Of a stretch of 64,000 nucleotides of DNA, positions 1 through 8,413 are shown piece after piece; the stretch's first letter is position 1, and each line of letters starts with the position of its first letter. The translations under genes were made by a program, and so were the position numbers. Below the pieces are notes generated by a model. That model searched no databases, was not told where the DNA came from, and was given only the letters and a program-made list of their open reading frames with translations. The DNA is from Tamlana sp. 2_MG-2023 (GTDB lineage: Bacteria; Bacteroidota; Bacteroidia; Flavobacteriales; Flavobacteriaceae), in contig NZ_JAUOSF010000002.1 in assembly GCF_030548465.1 (NCBI RefSeq), positions 461,070 to 525,069 on the forward strand, written 5' to 3'.

Positions 1-1
1 T

Positions 2-838
2 TTGGATGTAAGTTGTACAAACGTTCCTGAAATACCAAATATGACGTTTAATGATAATTGTAGCTCTAACATTATAATCGATTTTAATGAAACAAATTCA
101 TTTGATGAAAATGTATTTGTCGATTATCAAATTGTAAGAACATGGACAGTAACCGATGAATGTAAAAATGAAGCTACATACACTCAAACTATTAATGTTA
201 GGCTTGATGAAATATTTACCGAGTTTGTTGCTCCAGACACCTGCTTCAATAATGGTATTGTAGACCTCTTTAATTTCATGCCTAAAAGTATAAATACCAA
301 TGGAACCTGGGAAATTGTAGAGGGTCAATCTCCTGCTAGACTCGTTGGAAACATATTCAACCCTACCATGATAAGAATGAGTGAAGATTTTCGTCCAGGA
401 ACAGATGGTATTAACTATAGGTTTAGATACACCACAACGGATAATGGTTGTATTAGCGTGAATGAAGTGGTTATGAATTTACATGCTGATTGTGTAGTTC
501 TACCATGTGGTGAAGATGAAATCAAAATCTCCACAGCAATCACTCCTAATGGAGATGGTTATAATGATACTTTTGATATTAAGGGTATAGATTTATGTGG
601 GTTTGTTGCTGAGGTTAAAATATTCAACAGATGGGGCGCTTTAGTTTATGAATCTAAAAACTACACTCTAGGGAGTATAGAAACATCAGGAGTACAAGGT
701 GATTGGAATGGTACTTCTCCTAATTCATCTCTAGGCTCCAACGGTATGTTACCTTCAGGAACTTATTATTACATCATTAATCTAAAAAATAGCGGGATAA
801 GTCCTTTAACTGGACCTATTTATATCGGAACCAAATAA
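2..838 (+). CDS. C-terminal end of a T9SS-exported adhesin (HYR-like repeat plus sorting domain), 5' truncated
   Basis: This is the last ~278 residues of a larger surface protein whose start lies before the window; the apparent TTG start at base 2 is only the frame entering the window. Residues ~40-68 (RTWTVTDECKNEATYTQTINV) look like the end of a HYR/Ig-like repeat. Residues ~176-278 form a gliding motility-associated C-terminal domain (type B T9SS sorting signal): TPNGDGYNDTF near 181, VKIFNRWG near 205, LPSGTYYYIINL near 250. Such proteins are exported by the type IX system and displayed on the cell surface. A PorP/SprF gene follows 10 bp later, the usual partner of SprB-like adhesins, so the two are probably one operon. 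The substrate bound by the adhesin cannot be inferred. Confidence 0.9.
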   Translation: MDVSCTNVPEIPNMTFNDNCSSNIIIDFNETNSFDENVFVDYQIVRTWTVTDECKNEATYTQTINVRLDEIFTEFVAPDTCFNNGIVDLFNFMPKSINTNGTWEIVEGQSPARLVGNIFNPTMIRMSEDFRPGTDGINYRFRYTTTDNGCISVNEVVMNLHADCVVLPCGEDEIKISTAITPNGDGYNDTFDIKGIDLCGFVAEVKIFNRWGALVYESKNYTLGSIETSGVQGDWNGTSPNSSLGSNGMLPSGTYYYIINLKNSGISPLTGPIYIGTK

Positions 839-848
839 AACCTAACCT

Positions 849-1775
849 ATGAAACTTTTAAAATATAACATATTAGCTATTGTCTTGTTAAGCTGTACGT
901 TGGGAGTTGCACAACAGTTACCGCAATTTACGCAGTATATGTACAACACCATCTCCATCAACCCCGCTTATGCTGGTAGTAGAGAAGCGTTAAGTATTGT
1001 TGGACTGCACAGAAGCCAATGGGTTGGTTTTAAAGGCGGACCAATAACACAAACATTATCTATAAATACACCGTTAAGAAACGACCGAATAGGTTTAGGC
1101 TTATCTTTTATGGAAGATGATTTAGGTCCGCAAAATTTCACATACCTATATGGCGATTTTTCATATTCAATTCCAACTGGTAAAAATGGAAAATTATCCT
1201 TTGGAGTTAAAGGTGGCTTTACACAATTTAGTTTTGACTCTAATTTCCGAGTAGATCCAGATAACCAAAACGACCCACTTATTTATGGTACAGAAGATAG
1301 ATGGTCACCGAATATTGGTGCAGGTGTTTATTGGAGTACAAATCGATTATATTTCGGATTATCTGCACCAAGAATATTGAATACCGATTTACATAAAGAA
1401 AATGGTTATGAAGCTCTTGAACGTATTAGTTATTATTTTACAGGAGGTGTAGTTGTTGACATAAGCAAGCATTTCAAATTTAAACCAGCATTTCTAATAA
1501 AAGCAACTAATGGGGCTCCCTTGTCTTACGATTTAACTGCTAATTTTTTATATAACGATAAATTCTGGTTAGGTGGTTCTTATAGGATTAACGAAGAAAC
1601 TGCTGCCATTGGAGGCATTGTAGATTTTCAAATATCTAGACAACTACGTATTGGATATGCCTATGAAAAACCAATTTCAGATATCGCAAGTTACACTACT
1701 GGAACTCATGAAATATTACTCATGTATGAATTTAAATTTATGAGTACTAAACTAAAATCTCCTCGCTACTTCTAA
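849..1775 (+). CDS. PorP/SprF family type IX secretion system membrane protein
   Basis: 308 residues with a signal peptide (about 1-21, ending GVAQ) followed by the typical opening QLPQFTQYMYNTISINPAYAG of PorP/SprF outer-membrane beta-barrel proteins. The rest alternates short beta strands with Gly/aromatic residues, as expected of a barrel in the outer membrane. Family members help a cognate SprB-like adhesin, carrying a type B C-terminal domain, reach or stay on the surface. The gene sits 10 bp after such an adhesin and 11 bp before an OmpA-type protein, a common flavobacterial trio. Length is normal for the family. Which paralogue this is cannot be told from sequence alone. Confidence 0.92.
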   Translation: MKLLKYNILAIVLLSCTLGVAQQLPQFTQYMYNTISINPAYAGSREALSIVGLHRSQWVGFKGGPITQTLSINTPLRNDRIGLGLSFMEDDLGPQNFTYLYGDFSYSIPTGKNGKLSFGVKGGFTQFSFDSNFRVDPDNQNDPLIYGTEDRWSPNIGAGVYWSTNRLYFGLSAPRILNTDLHKENGYEALERISYYFTGGVVVDISKHFKFKPAFLIKATNGAPLSYDLTANFLYNDKFWLGGSYRINEETAAIGGIVDFQISRQLRIGYAYEKPISDIASYTTGTHEILLMYEFKFMSTKLKSPRYF

Positions 1776-1786
1776 CACTATCATCT

Positions 1787-3706
1787 ATGAAAAATATAAA
1801 TAACATATTTCTTTGTATCGCTTTATTTTTAAGTTTTTCAGTGTTTGCACAACAAGGAAAACAAAAAAAAGCAGATACTTTATTCAATAAATTTTCATTT
1901 GTAAAGGCATCCAAAGTATACCAAGAACTTATCCAAAACAACTATAACAAAGACTATGCTACGCGTAAGATAGCCGATTGCTATGCTTTATTAAGAGACC
2001 CTCGAAATGCCAACAGGTATTATAAAAGTGTTGTAAAACAAGAGAATGTCCCAGTTGAATATTACTATAAATATGCGCAATCGCTACGTGGTATGAAAAA
2101 ATACAAGGAATCAGAGATTTGGTTGCAGCGCTACATAGATTCTGGAGGAGCTCCAGGCAATAATGATTTCACAAAAAACGTAAATTTTATAAGTAGCGTA
2201 TTTGGTGCAAAACAACAGTATTTCTTAGATAAAGTAAGATTCAATTCAAAATATAGTGATTTCGGAGCTTTTGAGCATGATGGCCAAGTTTACTTTGCTT
2301 CTTCTAGAGACGAAGGTGTGACTACAAAAAGACTTTATGGTTGGAACGAGCAACCTTTCCTCGACATTTATGTAGCAGAGGCAGGAACAAGAAAGAATGT
2401 AGATCACACAAATAAACTACCTGGATCTGTAAACTCCATTTATCATGATGGCCCTGTAACCATTACAAAAGACGGAAAAACCATGTATTTTTCTAGAAAC
2501 AACTTTACCAAAGGGGTTGAAAAAAAGGATAGTAAGGGTTTAACCAATATGAAACTCTATAGAGCACACCTAGTTGATGGCTCATGGACTAACATTGAAG
2601 ATTTACCTATTAATGGTGATGAATTTTCTACGCAACACGCCGCGTTAAATAGTGATGATTCTAAATTATACTTTGCATCCGATAGACCTGGTACATATGG
2701 TGGCTCAGATATTTGGGTTGCAAATATCAATGTAGACGGTAGTATTTCAGATGTCGAAAACATGGGAGATATTATTAATACAAAAAATGCTGAAGGTTTC
2801 CCGTTTATAAATGCTGAAGGCGTGTTATTCTTTTCTTCTGATGGCCATGTTGGTTTAGGTTTAATGGACATATTTGCAACAATTAAAGGTGATGATGAAG
2901 ATTCAATCGTAGATATTATAAACTTAGGTGTTCCTATCAATTCGAGCACAGACGATTTTGCTTTCACTATGAACCCTGATGGTATAACAGGTTATTTTGC
3001 TTCTAACCGCCGTGGAGGTCGTGGCAGTGATGACATCTATGCTTTTCACCGAGAACCTGTACTTCATGTTGAAGGTGTTGTAACAGATGCGATTAATATG
3101 ACACCAATTGAGAATACTAAAATAACGCTGTACGATGAAACCGATAATGAAATTGCCTTTATGTTCACAGATAAAAACGGGTATTATCAAATCAATATAG
3201 ATAGAAATAAGAATTATAAAATAGTTGCTAGTCAGGATAAATACATAGAAGATTATAGAAACTTTACATCAAAAAATCTTCAAACTGAACTGATAACCAT
3301 TAACACCAATTTATTATTAAACCCTATTCATGATGTTGTTAAACTGGCAGAGTTAAATGATATCTACTTCGATTATGACAGTCATAATATTCGAGAAGAC
3401 GCAGCATTAGAACTTGATAAAATTGTCAGTTTAATGAATTACGATTACCCTGAAATGGTTATAAAAATTGAATCACACACCGATTCAAGAGGAACATTAA
3501 GTTATAATGATAAATTATCCATAGACCGTGCTAATTCTACATACGAGTATTTAATTAATAAAGGCGTTAATCCTTCTAGAATTACGTCTCATGAAGGTTT
3601 TGGAGAACGTAAATTAACCAATGGTTGTGAAAATAGCACGAACTGTGAAGAAGCAGAGCACCAACTAAATAGACGTACTCATTTTATAGTCGTACAAATG
3701 GAATAA
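1787..3706 (+). CDS. OmpA-family protein with TPR, PD40 propeller and carboxypeptidase-regulatory domains
   Basis: 639 residues. A signal peptide (1-22) is followed by a TPR-like helical part (~25-130). A WD40-like PD40 beta-propeller (~155-420) has repeated units such as KLYFASDRPG and GYFASNRRGG. A carboxypeptidase-D regulatory-like fold (~428-500) and an OmpA C-terminal peptidoglycan-binding domain (~520-637) with IESHTDSRG and DKLSIDRANSTYEYL complete it. Proteins of this architecture anchor T9SS or gliding complexes to the cell wall, and the upstream PorP/SprF and adhesin genes support that role here. It is the last gene of the trio and a strong terminator follows. Assignment to the architecture is secure; the exact partner is inferred. 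Confidence 0.92.
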   Translation: MKNINNIFLCIALFLSFSVFAQQGKQKKADTLFNKFSFVKASKVYQELIQNNYNKDYATRKIADCYALLRDPRNANRYYKSVVKQENVPVEYYYKYAQSLRGMKKYKESEIWLQRYIDSGGAPGNNDFTKNVNFISSVFGAKQQYFLDKVRFNSKYSDFGAFEHDGQVYFASSRDEGVTTKRLYGWNEQPFLDIYVAEAGTRKNVDHTNKLPGSVNSIYHDGPVTITKDGKTMYFSRNNFTKGVEKKDSKGLTNMKLYRAHLVDGSWTNIEDLPINGDEFSTQHAALNSDDSKLYFASDRPGTYGGSDIWVANINVDGSISDVENMGDIINTKNAEGFPFINAEGVLFFSSDGHVGLGLMDIFATIKGDDEDSIVDIINLGVPINSSTDDFAFTMNPDGITGYFASNRRGGRGSDDIYAFHREPVLHVEGVVTDAINMTPIENTKITLYDETDNEIAFMFTDKNGYYQINIDRNKNYKIVASQDKYIEDYRNFTSKNLQTELITINTNLLLNPIHDVVKLAELNDIYFDYDSHNIREDAALELDKIVSLMNYDYPEMVIKIESHTDSRGTLSYNDKLSIDRANSTYEYLINKGVNPSRITSHEGFGERKLTNGCENSTNCEEAEHQLNRRTHFIVVQME

Positions 3707-3727
3707 AAACCTTATTATATTTCAAAA

Positions 3728-3766
3728 CAAAGCCATCTACAACTTTAGATGGCTTTGTTTTTTTTT
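3728..3766 (+). terminator. Rho-independent terminator after the OmpA-family gene
   Basis: Perfect stem CAAAGCCATCTA / TAGATGGCTTTG with a 6-nt loop, followed by nine T residues, 22 bp after the stop codon at 3706. Confidence 0.9.
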
Positions 3767-3783
3767 ATAACTTTCTACTAAAA

Positions 3784-4431
3784 TCAAGGCGATAAGCGCT
3801 CAATTTTCCAATCGTAATCTTCTTGAAGCTTATAACGAATACGGTCATGAAGTCGGTTTGGGCGTCCTTGCCAGAATTCAATTTCAACTGGCTTCACTAT
3901 ATAGCCACCCCAATAATCAGGTCGTACAACATCCTTACCCTCATATTCGGTTTCTAATTCACGTAGTTTATTTTCTAGGAATTGTCTATTTTCAACCACC
4001 TCACTCTGATGTGAAACCAATGCACCTAATTGACTACCACGTGGCCTCGATTCAAAATAACCGTCACTTAAATTTTTTGCTATTTTTTCAGCCTTACCTT
4101 TAATAATGATTTGGCGTTCGGCACCATGCCAAAAGAAAGATAAACATACGTTAGGGTTGGCCTCAAGAGCTCTTCCTTTTTCGCTGTTATAATTCGTATA
4201 GAAGATAAAGCCCTCATAAGTATAGCGTTTAAGTAACACGACTCTACTCTTCGGGTAACCGTCTAACCCAATGGTTGAAACCGTCATCGCGTTAGTTTCA
4301 TCTTCAATAAAGTATTGATCCACTTCGTGAAACCATTTTTGAAATAATTCTAACGGGTTTTCTGGGACATCCCTTAAAAGCAGGGCTCCCCGCTCGTATG
4401 ACTTTCTATATTTACCTAAATCCTTTTCCAT
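3784..4431 (-). CDS. pdxH: Pyridoxamine 5'-phosphate oxidase
   Basis: 215 residues, normal length. The protein oxidises pyridoxine or pyridoxamine 5'-phosphate to pyridoxal 5'-phosphate using FMN, in the cytoplasm (vitamin B6 pathway). The FMN-binding region is visible as SRVVLLKRYTYEGFIFYTNY followed by SEKGRALEANP, and the C-terminal substrate and dimer motif reads EFWQGRPNRLHDRIRY. The gene is convergent with the OmpA-family gene and divergent from the 137-residue ORF at 4516, with an AT-rich 84-bp region between the two starts. Confidence 0.96.
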   Translation of the reverse strand: MEKDLGKYRKSYERGALLLRDVPENPLELFQKWFHEVDQYFIEDETNAMTVSTIGLDGYPKSRVVLLKRYTYEGFIFYTNYNSEKGRALEANPNVCLSFFWHGAERQIIIKGKAEKIAKNLSDGYFESRPRGSQLGALVSHQSEVVENRQFLENKLRELETEYEGKDVVRPDYWGGYIVKPVEIEFWQGRPNRLHDRIRYKLQEDYDWKIERLSP

Positions 4432-4488
4432 AGATTACAAATTAACGAAAAATATATTTTTTTTATATGAAAATTTCAGTAAAGACCT

Positions 4489-4496
4489 TAAATTTG
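4489..4496 (+). promoter_or_regulatory. Bacteroidota-type -7 promoter box
   Basis: TAAATTTG fits the TAnnTTTG -7 consensus of Bacteroidota and lies 19 nt before the ATG at 4516. No clear TTG -33 element is visible. Confidence 0.55.
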
Positions 4497-4515
4497 CAAG
4501 TTATAAGAAACCATA

Positions 4516-4929
4516 ATGAAATTTGAGAATTCCCCTCTAAGTGAGAGATTTAGTTTTAGCAAACTTGAATTACCCTTTGGTAATTTTTTTCTATGTGAAA
4601 ATTTTATTATTTCAGAAATTTATGAAGGTGTACATTTTGATATGGATAAAATCATCTTTGCAGCTAAAGAAATTATTGCATTTTACGGCGAAGATGCAAA
4701 ACTTGCTTACATATCTAATCGCACAAACTCCTATTCAACAGATCCTCAAGATTGGGCAAATATTACCGCGAATTCAAATCAATTAGTGGCGACAGCCATT
4801 GTTTCTTACAACCAAATGGGGCGTTTAAATGCCAATTTAGAAAAACATTTCTCTAAATTAGAAATGCACATTTGTTATTCTTTAGAAGAAGCTGTTACTT
4901 GGGTAAATAGTTTAAAAGTTTTAGCTTAA
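4516..4929 (+). CDS. Conserved flavobacterial small protein, STAS/SpoIIAA-like
   Basis: 137 residues, no signal peptide or membrane segment. The alternation of strands and helices (FIISEIYEGVHFDMDKIIFAAKEII, then KLAYISNR) resembles the SpoIIAA/STAS-like fold of a family often found near rnz in flavobacteria, but no catalytic motif is visible. A -7 box at 4489 supports the ATG start. The stop overlaps the convergent rnz stop by 4 bp. The function is unknown, and the fold assignment is from memory of similar proteins rather than proven. Confidence 0.75.
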   Translation: MKFENSPLSERFSFSKLELPFGNFFLCENFIISEIYEGVHFDMDKIIFAAKEIIAFYGEDAKLAYISNRTNSYSTDPQDWANITANSNQLVATAIVSYNQMGRLNANLEKHFSKLEMHICYSLEEAVTWVNSLKVLA

Positions 4930-5831
4930 AACTCAAAAGTCTTTCCGTCTTCAGATAACTTTACATTGGCAAACACTTGTTTAGCTTCCTTTTTAAATAC
5001 GTTTATATTATCGTATCTGGTTGAATAATGTCCTAGTATCAAAGTGCCTACATGTGCTTGTTTAGCTATTTGTGCCGCTTGTTTTGCTGTTGAATGCTTT
5101 GTTTTTGTTGCCAAGTGCTCATGCTGATCTAAAAACGTTGATTCATGGTATAAAACATCGGTATTTTCTATTATGGGTACGATGTCTTCCTTATACATCG
5201 TATCACTACAAAAGGCATAACTTAATGGTTTCGCTCCTGGTTTTGTTACCTTTTTATGATCAATTAAAACCCCATCCTCATTTTTTACGTCAAAACCTTG
5301 AACTAACTTTCTATAATAGGCAACGTCAATATTAGCTTCTTCAGCGGCAGAAACATTTAACTTACGATCCCCTTCTTTTTCTTTGAACAAATAACCATTT
5401 GTATAAATGCGATGGTTTAGTGGAATCGTGTGCACCTCTACTTTATCATCCTCAAAAATCAATTCTGAATCTTTAGAAGTCAACTCATGAAAATATAGGT
5501 TATAATTCGTCCATGAATCTGCTAATTTCATCTGAAGCACTACAATTTCCTTAATACCTTTCGGACCATAAATATGTAAATCTGTTTCGCGAGTAAGCAG
5601 TCTAAAGGTCGATATGAGACCAACCAAACCAAAAAAATGATCACCATGTAAGTGCGAAATAAAAACATGCTTTATGCGATTAAATTTAATTTTATGCTTG
5701 CGTAATTGCACCTGTGTACCTTCACCACAATCTATTAGAAACATGTGATTGTTAATTTCTAAAACTTGAGAGGTGGTATTGTTTAAGGTACGTGGTGTAG
5801 CGCTATAGCAGCCTAATATTGATAATTTCAT
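4926..5831 (-). CDS. rnz: Ribonuclease Z
   Basis: 301 residues, normal for tRNase Z short form. This zinc metallo-beta-lactamase-fold endonuclease removes the 3' trailer of pre-tRNAs in the cytoplasm. The metal-binding motif HLHGDH is at residues 60-65, the opening MKLSILGCYSATP and FLIDCGEGTQ are typical, and the later motifs FCSDT and LILGHYSTRY supply the remaining ligands. It is the last gene of a minus-strand set pyrR, pyrB, a 110-residue ORF and rnz, and may be co-transcribed with the 110-residue ORF 75 bp upstream. Confidence 0.95.
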   Translation of the reverse strand: MKLSILGCYSATPRTLNNTTSQVLEINNHMFLIDCGEGTQVQLRKHKIKFNRIKHVFISHLHGDHFFGLVGLISTFRLLTRETDLHIYGPKGIKEIVVLQMKLADSWTNYNLYFHELTSKDSELIFEDDKVEVHTIPLNHRIYTNGYLFKEKEGDRKLNVSAAEEANIDVAYYRKLVQGFDVKNEDGVLIDHKKVTKPGAKPLSYAFCSDTMYKEDIVPIIENTDVLYHESTFLDQHEHLATKTKHSTAKQAAQIAKQAHVGTLILGHYSTRYDNINVFKKEAKQVFANVKLSEDGKTFEF

Positions 5832-5906
5832 TTAATCCCTTTTGGTTTGTATCCGGTCATGTAAAAGTGAAGTAAATTTTAAACGACAAATACGATAAGC
5901 ATGAGG

Positions 5907-6239
5907 TTAGAACCCTAAATCACGTTCCATGTCTTCCATTTCAATAACATCATGAGCTTCTTGAAGTGTAGGCACTACAACAATCTCATCAGGAACCACG
6001 TCAAGGTCAATTTTGTTGGTCACGATAACAAAAGATTGCTTTGTGGCTCTATGTTTATTTGAAAGTTCTAAAAATTCAACAATATCTTCTTTTCCAAAAA
6101 CCCCTAAAGTATTTAAAGCGACAATGATATTATTGTTTTTAAATTTAGGATATAAAGCTTGAATCTTTTTTACTAGTTCTATAACAGTAACTTTTTCCTG
6201 AGTAATTATAGAAGTATTTCCATTTTGGTCTAAAATCAT
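5907..6239 (-). CDS. Conserved flavobacterial small protein upstream of rnz
   Basis: 110 residues, acidic C-terminus (EMEDMERDLGF), no signal or membrane segment. Strand-helix pattern NNIIVALNTLGVFGKEDIVEFLELSNKHR followed by FVIVTNKIDLD resembles a STAS-like or anti-sigma-antagonist-like fold. Homologues next to rnz are sometimes labelled ribonuclease Z by position only; it has no metallo-beta-lactamase motif and should not carry that name. It starts 3 bp after the pyrB stop, so it is translated from the same messenger. Function unknown. Confidence 0.8.
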   Translation of the reverse strand: MILDQNGNTSIITQEKVTVIELVKKIQALYPKFKNNNIIVALNTLGVFGKEDIVEFLELSNKHRATKQSFVIVTNKIDLDVVPDEIVVVPTLQEAHDVIEMEDMERDLGF

Positions 6240-6242
6240 AAT

Positions 6243-7172
6243 TTACTGTTTTATTTTTGATGCTAATAAATATATAACGGCCATTCTTACGGCAACGCCA
6301 TTTTGAACTTGATCTAATATAATCGATTGTTTTGAATCGGCCACATCACTGGTAATCTCCACGCCTCTATTTATAGGTCCGGGATGCATGATGGTAATCT
6401 CCTTATCCAAAGAATCTAGTAAATCTTTGGTGACTCCAAACTGCTGAGTATACTCTCTAGTAGACGGGAAATAACTAATATCCATACGCTCATTTTGTAC
6501 GCGTAACATATTAGCTACATCACACCAATTCAAAGCCTTACGCAAATTAGTTTCAACCTTTACTCCAAGTTCATGAATATACTTTGGAATCAATGTTTTT
6601 GGTCCGCAAACCATCACTTCAGCCCCTTGTAATTGTAAGGCAAAAATGTTTGAAAGCGCTACTCTACTGTGTAAAATATCACCCACAATAACCACTTTTT
6701 TACCGCTAACATCACCTAATTTTTCACGTATAGAATACGAATCTAAAAGGGCTTGTGTTGGGTGTTCATGTGCCCCATCACCAGCATTTACAATACTTGC
6801 TTTAACATGTTTTGAAAGGAAAACTCCAGCCCCAGGATTTGGGTGACGCATCACCACCATATCCACTTTCATTGATAAAATATTGTTTACCGTATCAATT
6901 AAAGTTTCACCTTTTTTCACAGAAGACTGCGCAGATGAAAAGTTAATCACATCGGCAGACAAACGTTTTTCAGCCAGTTCAAAAGACAGTTTTGTCCTGG
7001 TAGAATTTTCAAAAAACAGATTGGCAATAGTAATATCTCTAAGCGAAGGGACCTTTTTAATGGGTCTATTAATCACTTCTTTAAAATGATCGGCGGTTTC
7101 AAAAATAAGTTGAATATCTTGTTCGTTAAGATATTTAATTCCTAATAAGTGATTTACACTTAATTCGCTCAT
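6243..7172 (-). CDS. pyrB: Aspartate carbamoyltransferase, catalytic subunit
   Basis: 309 residues from the ATG at 7172; an in-frame TTG two codons upstream is less likely. It condenses carbamoyl phosphate and L-aspartate in de novo pyrimidine synthesis. Signature motifs are FFENSTRTKLSFELA (carbamoyl phosphate loop), GAHEHPTQALLD and IMHPGPINRGVEI. Length matches the bacterial catalytic chain. It follows pyrR by about 70 bp on the same strand and directly precedes a 110-residue ORF. No pyrI regulatory chain is nearby, consistent with an unregulated trimer, although the window cannot exclude one elsewhere. Confidence 0.96.
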   Translation of the reverse strand: MSELSVNHLLGIKYLNEQDIQLIFETADHFKEVINRPIKKVPSLRDITIANLFFENSTRTKLSFELAEKRLSADVINFSSAQSSVKKGETLIDTVNNILSMKVDMVVMRHPNPGAGVFLSKHVKASIVNAGDGAHEHPTQALLDSYSIREKLGDVSGKKVVIVGDILHSRVALSNIFALQLQGAEVMVCGPKTLIPKYIHELGVKVETNLRKALNWCDVANMLRVQNERMDISYFPSTREYTQQFGVTKDLLDSLDKEITIMHPGPINRGVEITSDVADSKQSIILDQVQNGVAVRMAVIYLLASKIKQ

Positions 7173-7244
7173 CGTCAAAGTTAAAAGTTGAAAGTTAGAC
7201 TGCTACGCTTAGGTAGCTTAAGCCTTAACTTTAGTTATTTATAT

Positions 7245-7790
7245 TTATTGTTCAATTAAGTAAACGACATCTTCATCAGAATGATCATGCTCTTTCCAGT
7301 TTACTTTTACTTTTTCATTATTAATCACATCTACCTGGCGTCCACGATAATCTGGCTGAATTGGCAGATGTCTACTAAAACGGCGGTCAATAAGCGTTAA
7401 AAGCTCAATTTCATTAGGTCTTCCAAAAGATTGAATAGCCGTTAAAGCCGCTCTAATACTTCTTCCGGTGTATAAAACATCATCAATAAAGACGATATTT
7501 TTATCTTCAACTAGAAAATTAATTTTTGTACTATTGGCTTCAAGAGGTTTTTCGCCTCTTCTAAAATCATCTCTAAAAAAAGTGATATCTAAGTGTCCTA
7601 ATTGAATGTTTTTAACCTTGTAATCATCTGTCAAAATTTTAGCCAATCTATCAGCTAAAAACACGCCACGCGGCTGTAAACCAATAAGAACCGTGTTAGA
7701 AAAATCGTGATGTTTTTCAATAAGTTGACAAGCCAATCGGTGAAGAATGATGTTTACCTCTTTTTCGTTAAGTAAAACTTTTTGACTCAT
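7245..7790 (-). CDS. pyrR: Bifunctional pyr operon regulator / uracil phosphoribosyltransferase
   Basis: 181 residues from ATG at 7790. A TTG four codons further upstream lies only ~10 nt from the predicted transcription start and is unlikely. The PRPP-binding motif NIVFIDDVLYTGRSIRAAL is diagnostic for PyrR, and NTVLIGLQPRGVFLADRL near the N-terminus fits as well. In Firmicutes PyrR controls attenuation of the pyr operon. Here it heads pyrB, but no anti-terminator or terminator pair is obvious in the 70-bp gap, so regulation in this organism is unproven and the enzyme activity is the safer assignment. Confidence 0.94.
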   Translation of the reverse strand: MSQKVLLNEKEVNIILHRLACQLIEKHHDFSNTVLIGLQPRGVFLADRLAKILTDDYKVKNIQLGHLDITFFRDDFRRGEKPLEANSTKINFLVEDKNIVFIDDVLYTGRSIRAALTAIQSFGRPNEIELLTLIDRRFSRHLPIQPDYRGRQVDVINNEKVKVNWKEHDHSDEDVVYLIEQ

Positions 7791-7818
7791 ATTATTATCC
7801 AAAACCTAAGTTGGAGAA

Positions 7819-7852
7819 CAAAGGTAAGGCAAAATATTAGAAGTTGAAACCA
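7819..7852 (-). promoter_or_regulatory. Promoter of pyrR-pyrB
   Basis: On the minus strand a perfect TACCTTTG (-7 box, TAnnTTTG) occupies 7819-7826 and a TTG occupies 7850-7852. The 23-nt spacing is slightly longer than the usual ~19-20. The expected transcript start is ~20 nt before the ATG at 7790. Confidence 0.6.
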
Positions 7853-7870
7853 ATCACGTTAAAGATTATT

Positions 7871-7955
7871 TGGGCGCATCCCAAAAGGGTCGGGCTATCC
7901 ACTATATCTTTTTCTCGTACCTCAAAAAAGGATGCCGCTGCTATCCCTTGCGCGT
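7871..7955 (-). ncRNA. Conserved Bacteroidota intergenic structured element (possible RNA)
   Basis: Read on the minus strand this stretch begins GCGCAAGGGATAGCAGCGGC, contains an internal hairpin (CTTTTTTG...GAAAAAG) and ends AGCCCGACCC, CTTTTGGGATGCGCCC. Elements of this layout recur between genes in many Flavobacteriia genomes as far as I recall. It has several short complementary arms, such as CCC-AAAA-GGG. Whether it is a transcribed RNA or a repeat at DNA level is unknown. It lies upstream of pyrR and is not needed to explain that gene. Confidence 0.4.
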
Positions 7956-7988
7956 ATTCACGTTCCAAAATATAATATTCGTTTTAAT

Positions 7989-8219
7989 CCGATAGCGCGG
8001 ACTTGTAGTCCGTGCCTAAATAAATAAGCTACAACACTTATTTACAACAAATACCGTTCAAAGCTTAAAAGTATATATAGAACTATTAAATTCAACCGAA
8101 AAACTTTATATAGAAGTTAAATAAAAAAGCCTCTATATCCCGATAGCTATCGGAACTATAAAAGCTTTCTCATTTATTGCTTACTCTTATGGGCACTGAC
8201 TACAAGTCCGCTCTATCGG
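7989..8219. mobile_element. MITE-like element, copy 1
   Basis: This 231-bp non-coding element has terminal inverted repeats of about 29 bp. The left end starts CCGATAGCGCGGACTTGTAG and the reverse complement of the right end starts CCGATAGAGCGGACTTGTAG; overall 26 of 29 match. A degenerate internal hairpin (CCCGATAGCTATCGG core) sits near 8140-8170. A related copy lies at 13208-13469. No transposase is present in the window. REP/REPIN elements mobilised by RAYT-type transposases are an alternative class. The stretch 8220-8413 that follows holds nothing I recognise. Confidence 0.7.
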
Positions 8220-8413
8220 ATTTGTCTAAATTATTTTTACTTACCCTAATACTTACTCAGTTCGCCATTAGTATTTAAACTAGCGTGAGAAAGGATACAT
8301 AATATCCAGTAATTACACTTGTTCTCCATTTATCATTTTTATTGTAAATAGAATACAATTTATTAAACTTTTAGTCTTTGTTTTGACCACCAAGTATTAC
8401 CCGAATAGGTGTA

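Noticed and set aside
2557..2967. Minus-strand ORF of 136 codons inside the OmpA-family gene
   Set aside because: It is the antisense frame of a well-defined domain protein; no promoter or independent evidence. Similar shadow frames over lon, rpsA, glmM, uvrA and copA were dropped for the same reason.
3728..3766. Bidirectional terminator also ending pdxH
   Set aside because: On the minus strand the run after the stem is interrupted (TTGTTTTGAA), so only plus-strand activity is claimed.
7791..7802. TTG start for pyrR upstream of the ATG at 7790
   Set aside because: It would leave only ~10 nt of leader after the predicted promoter, and the ATG matches the family N-terminus.
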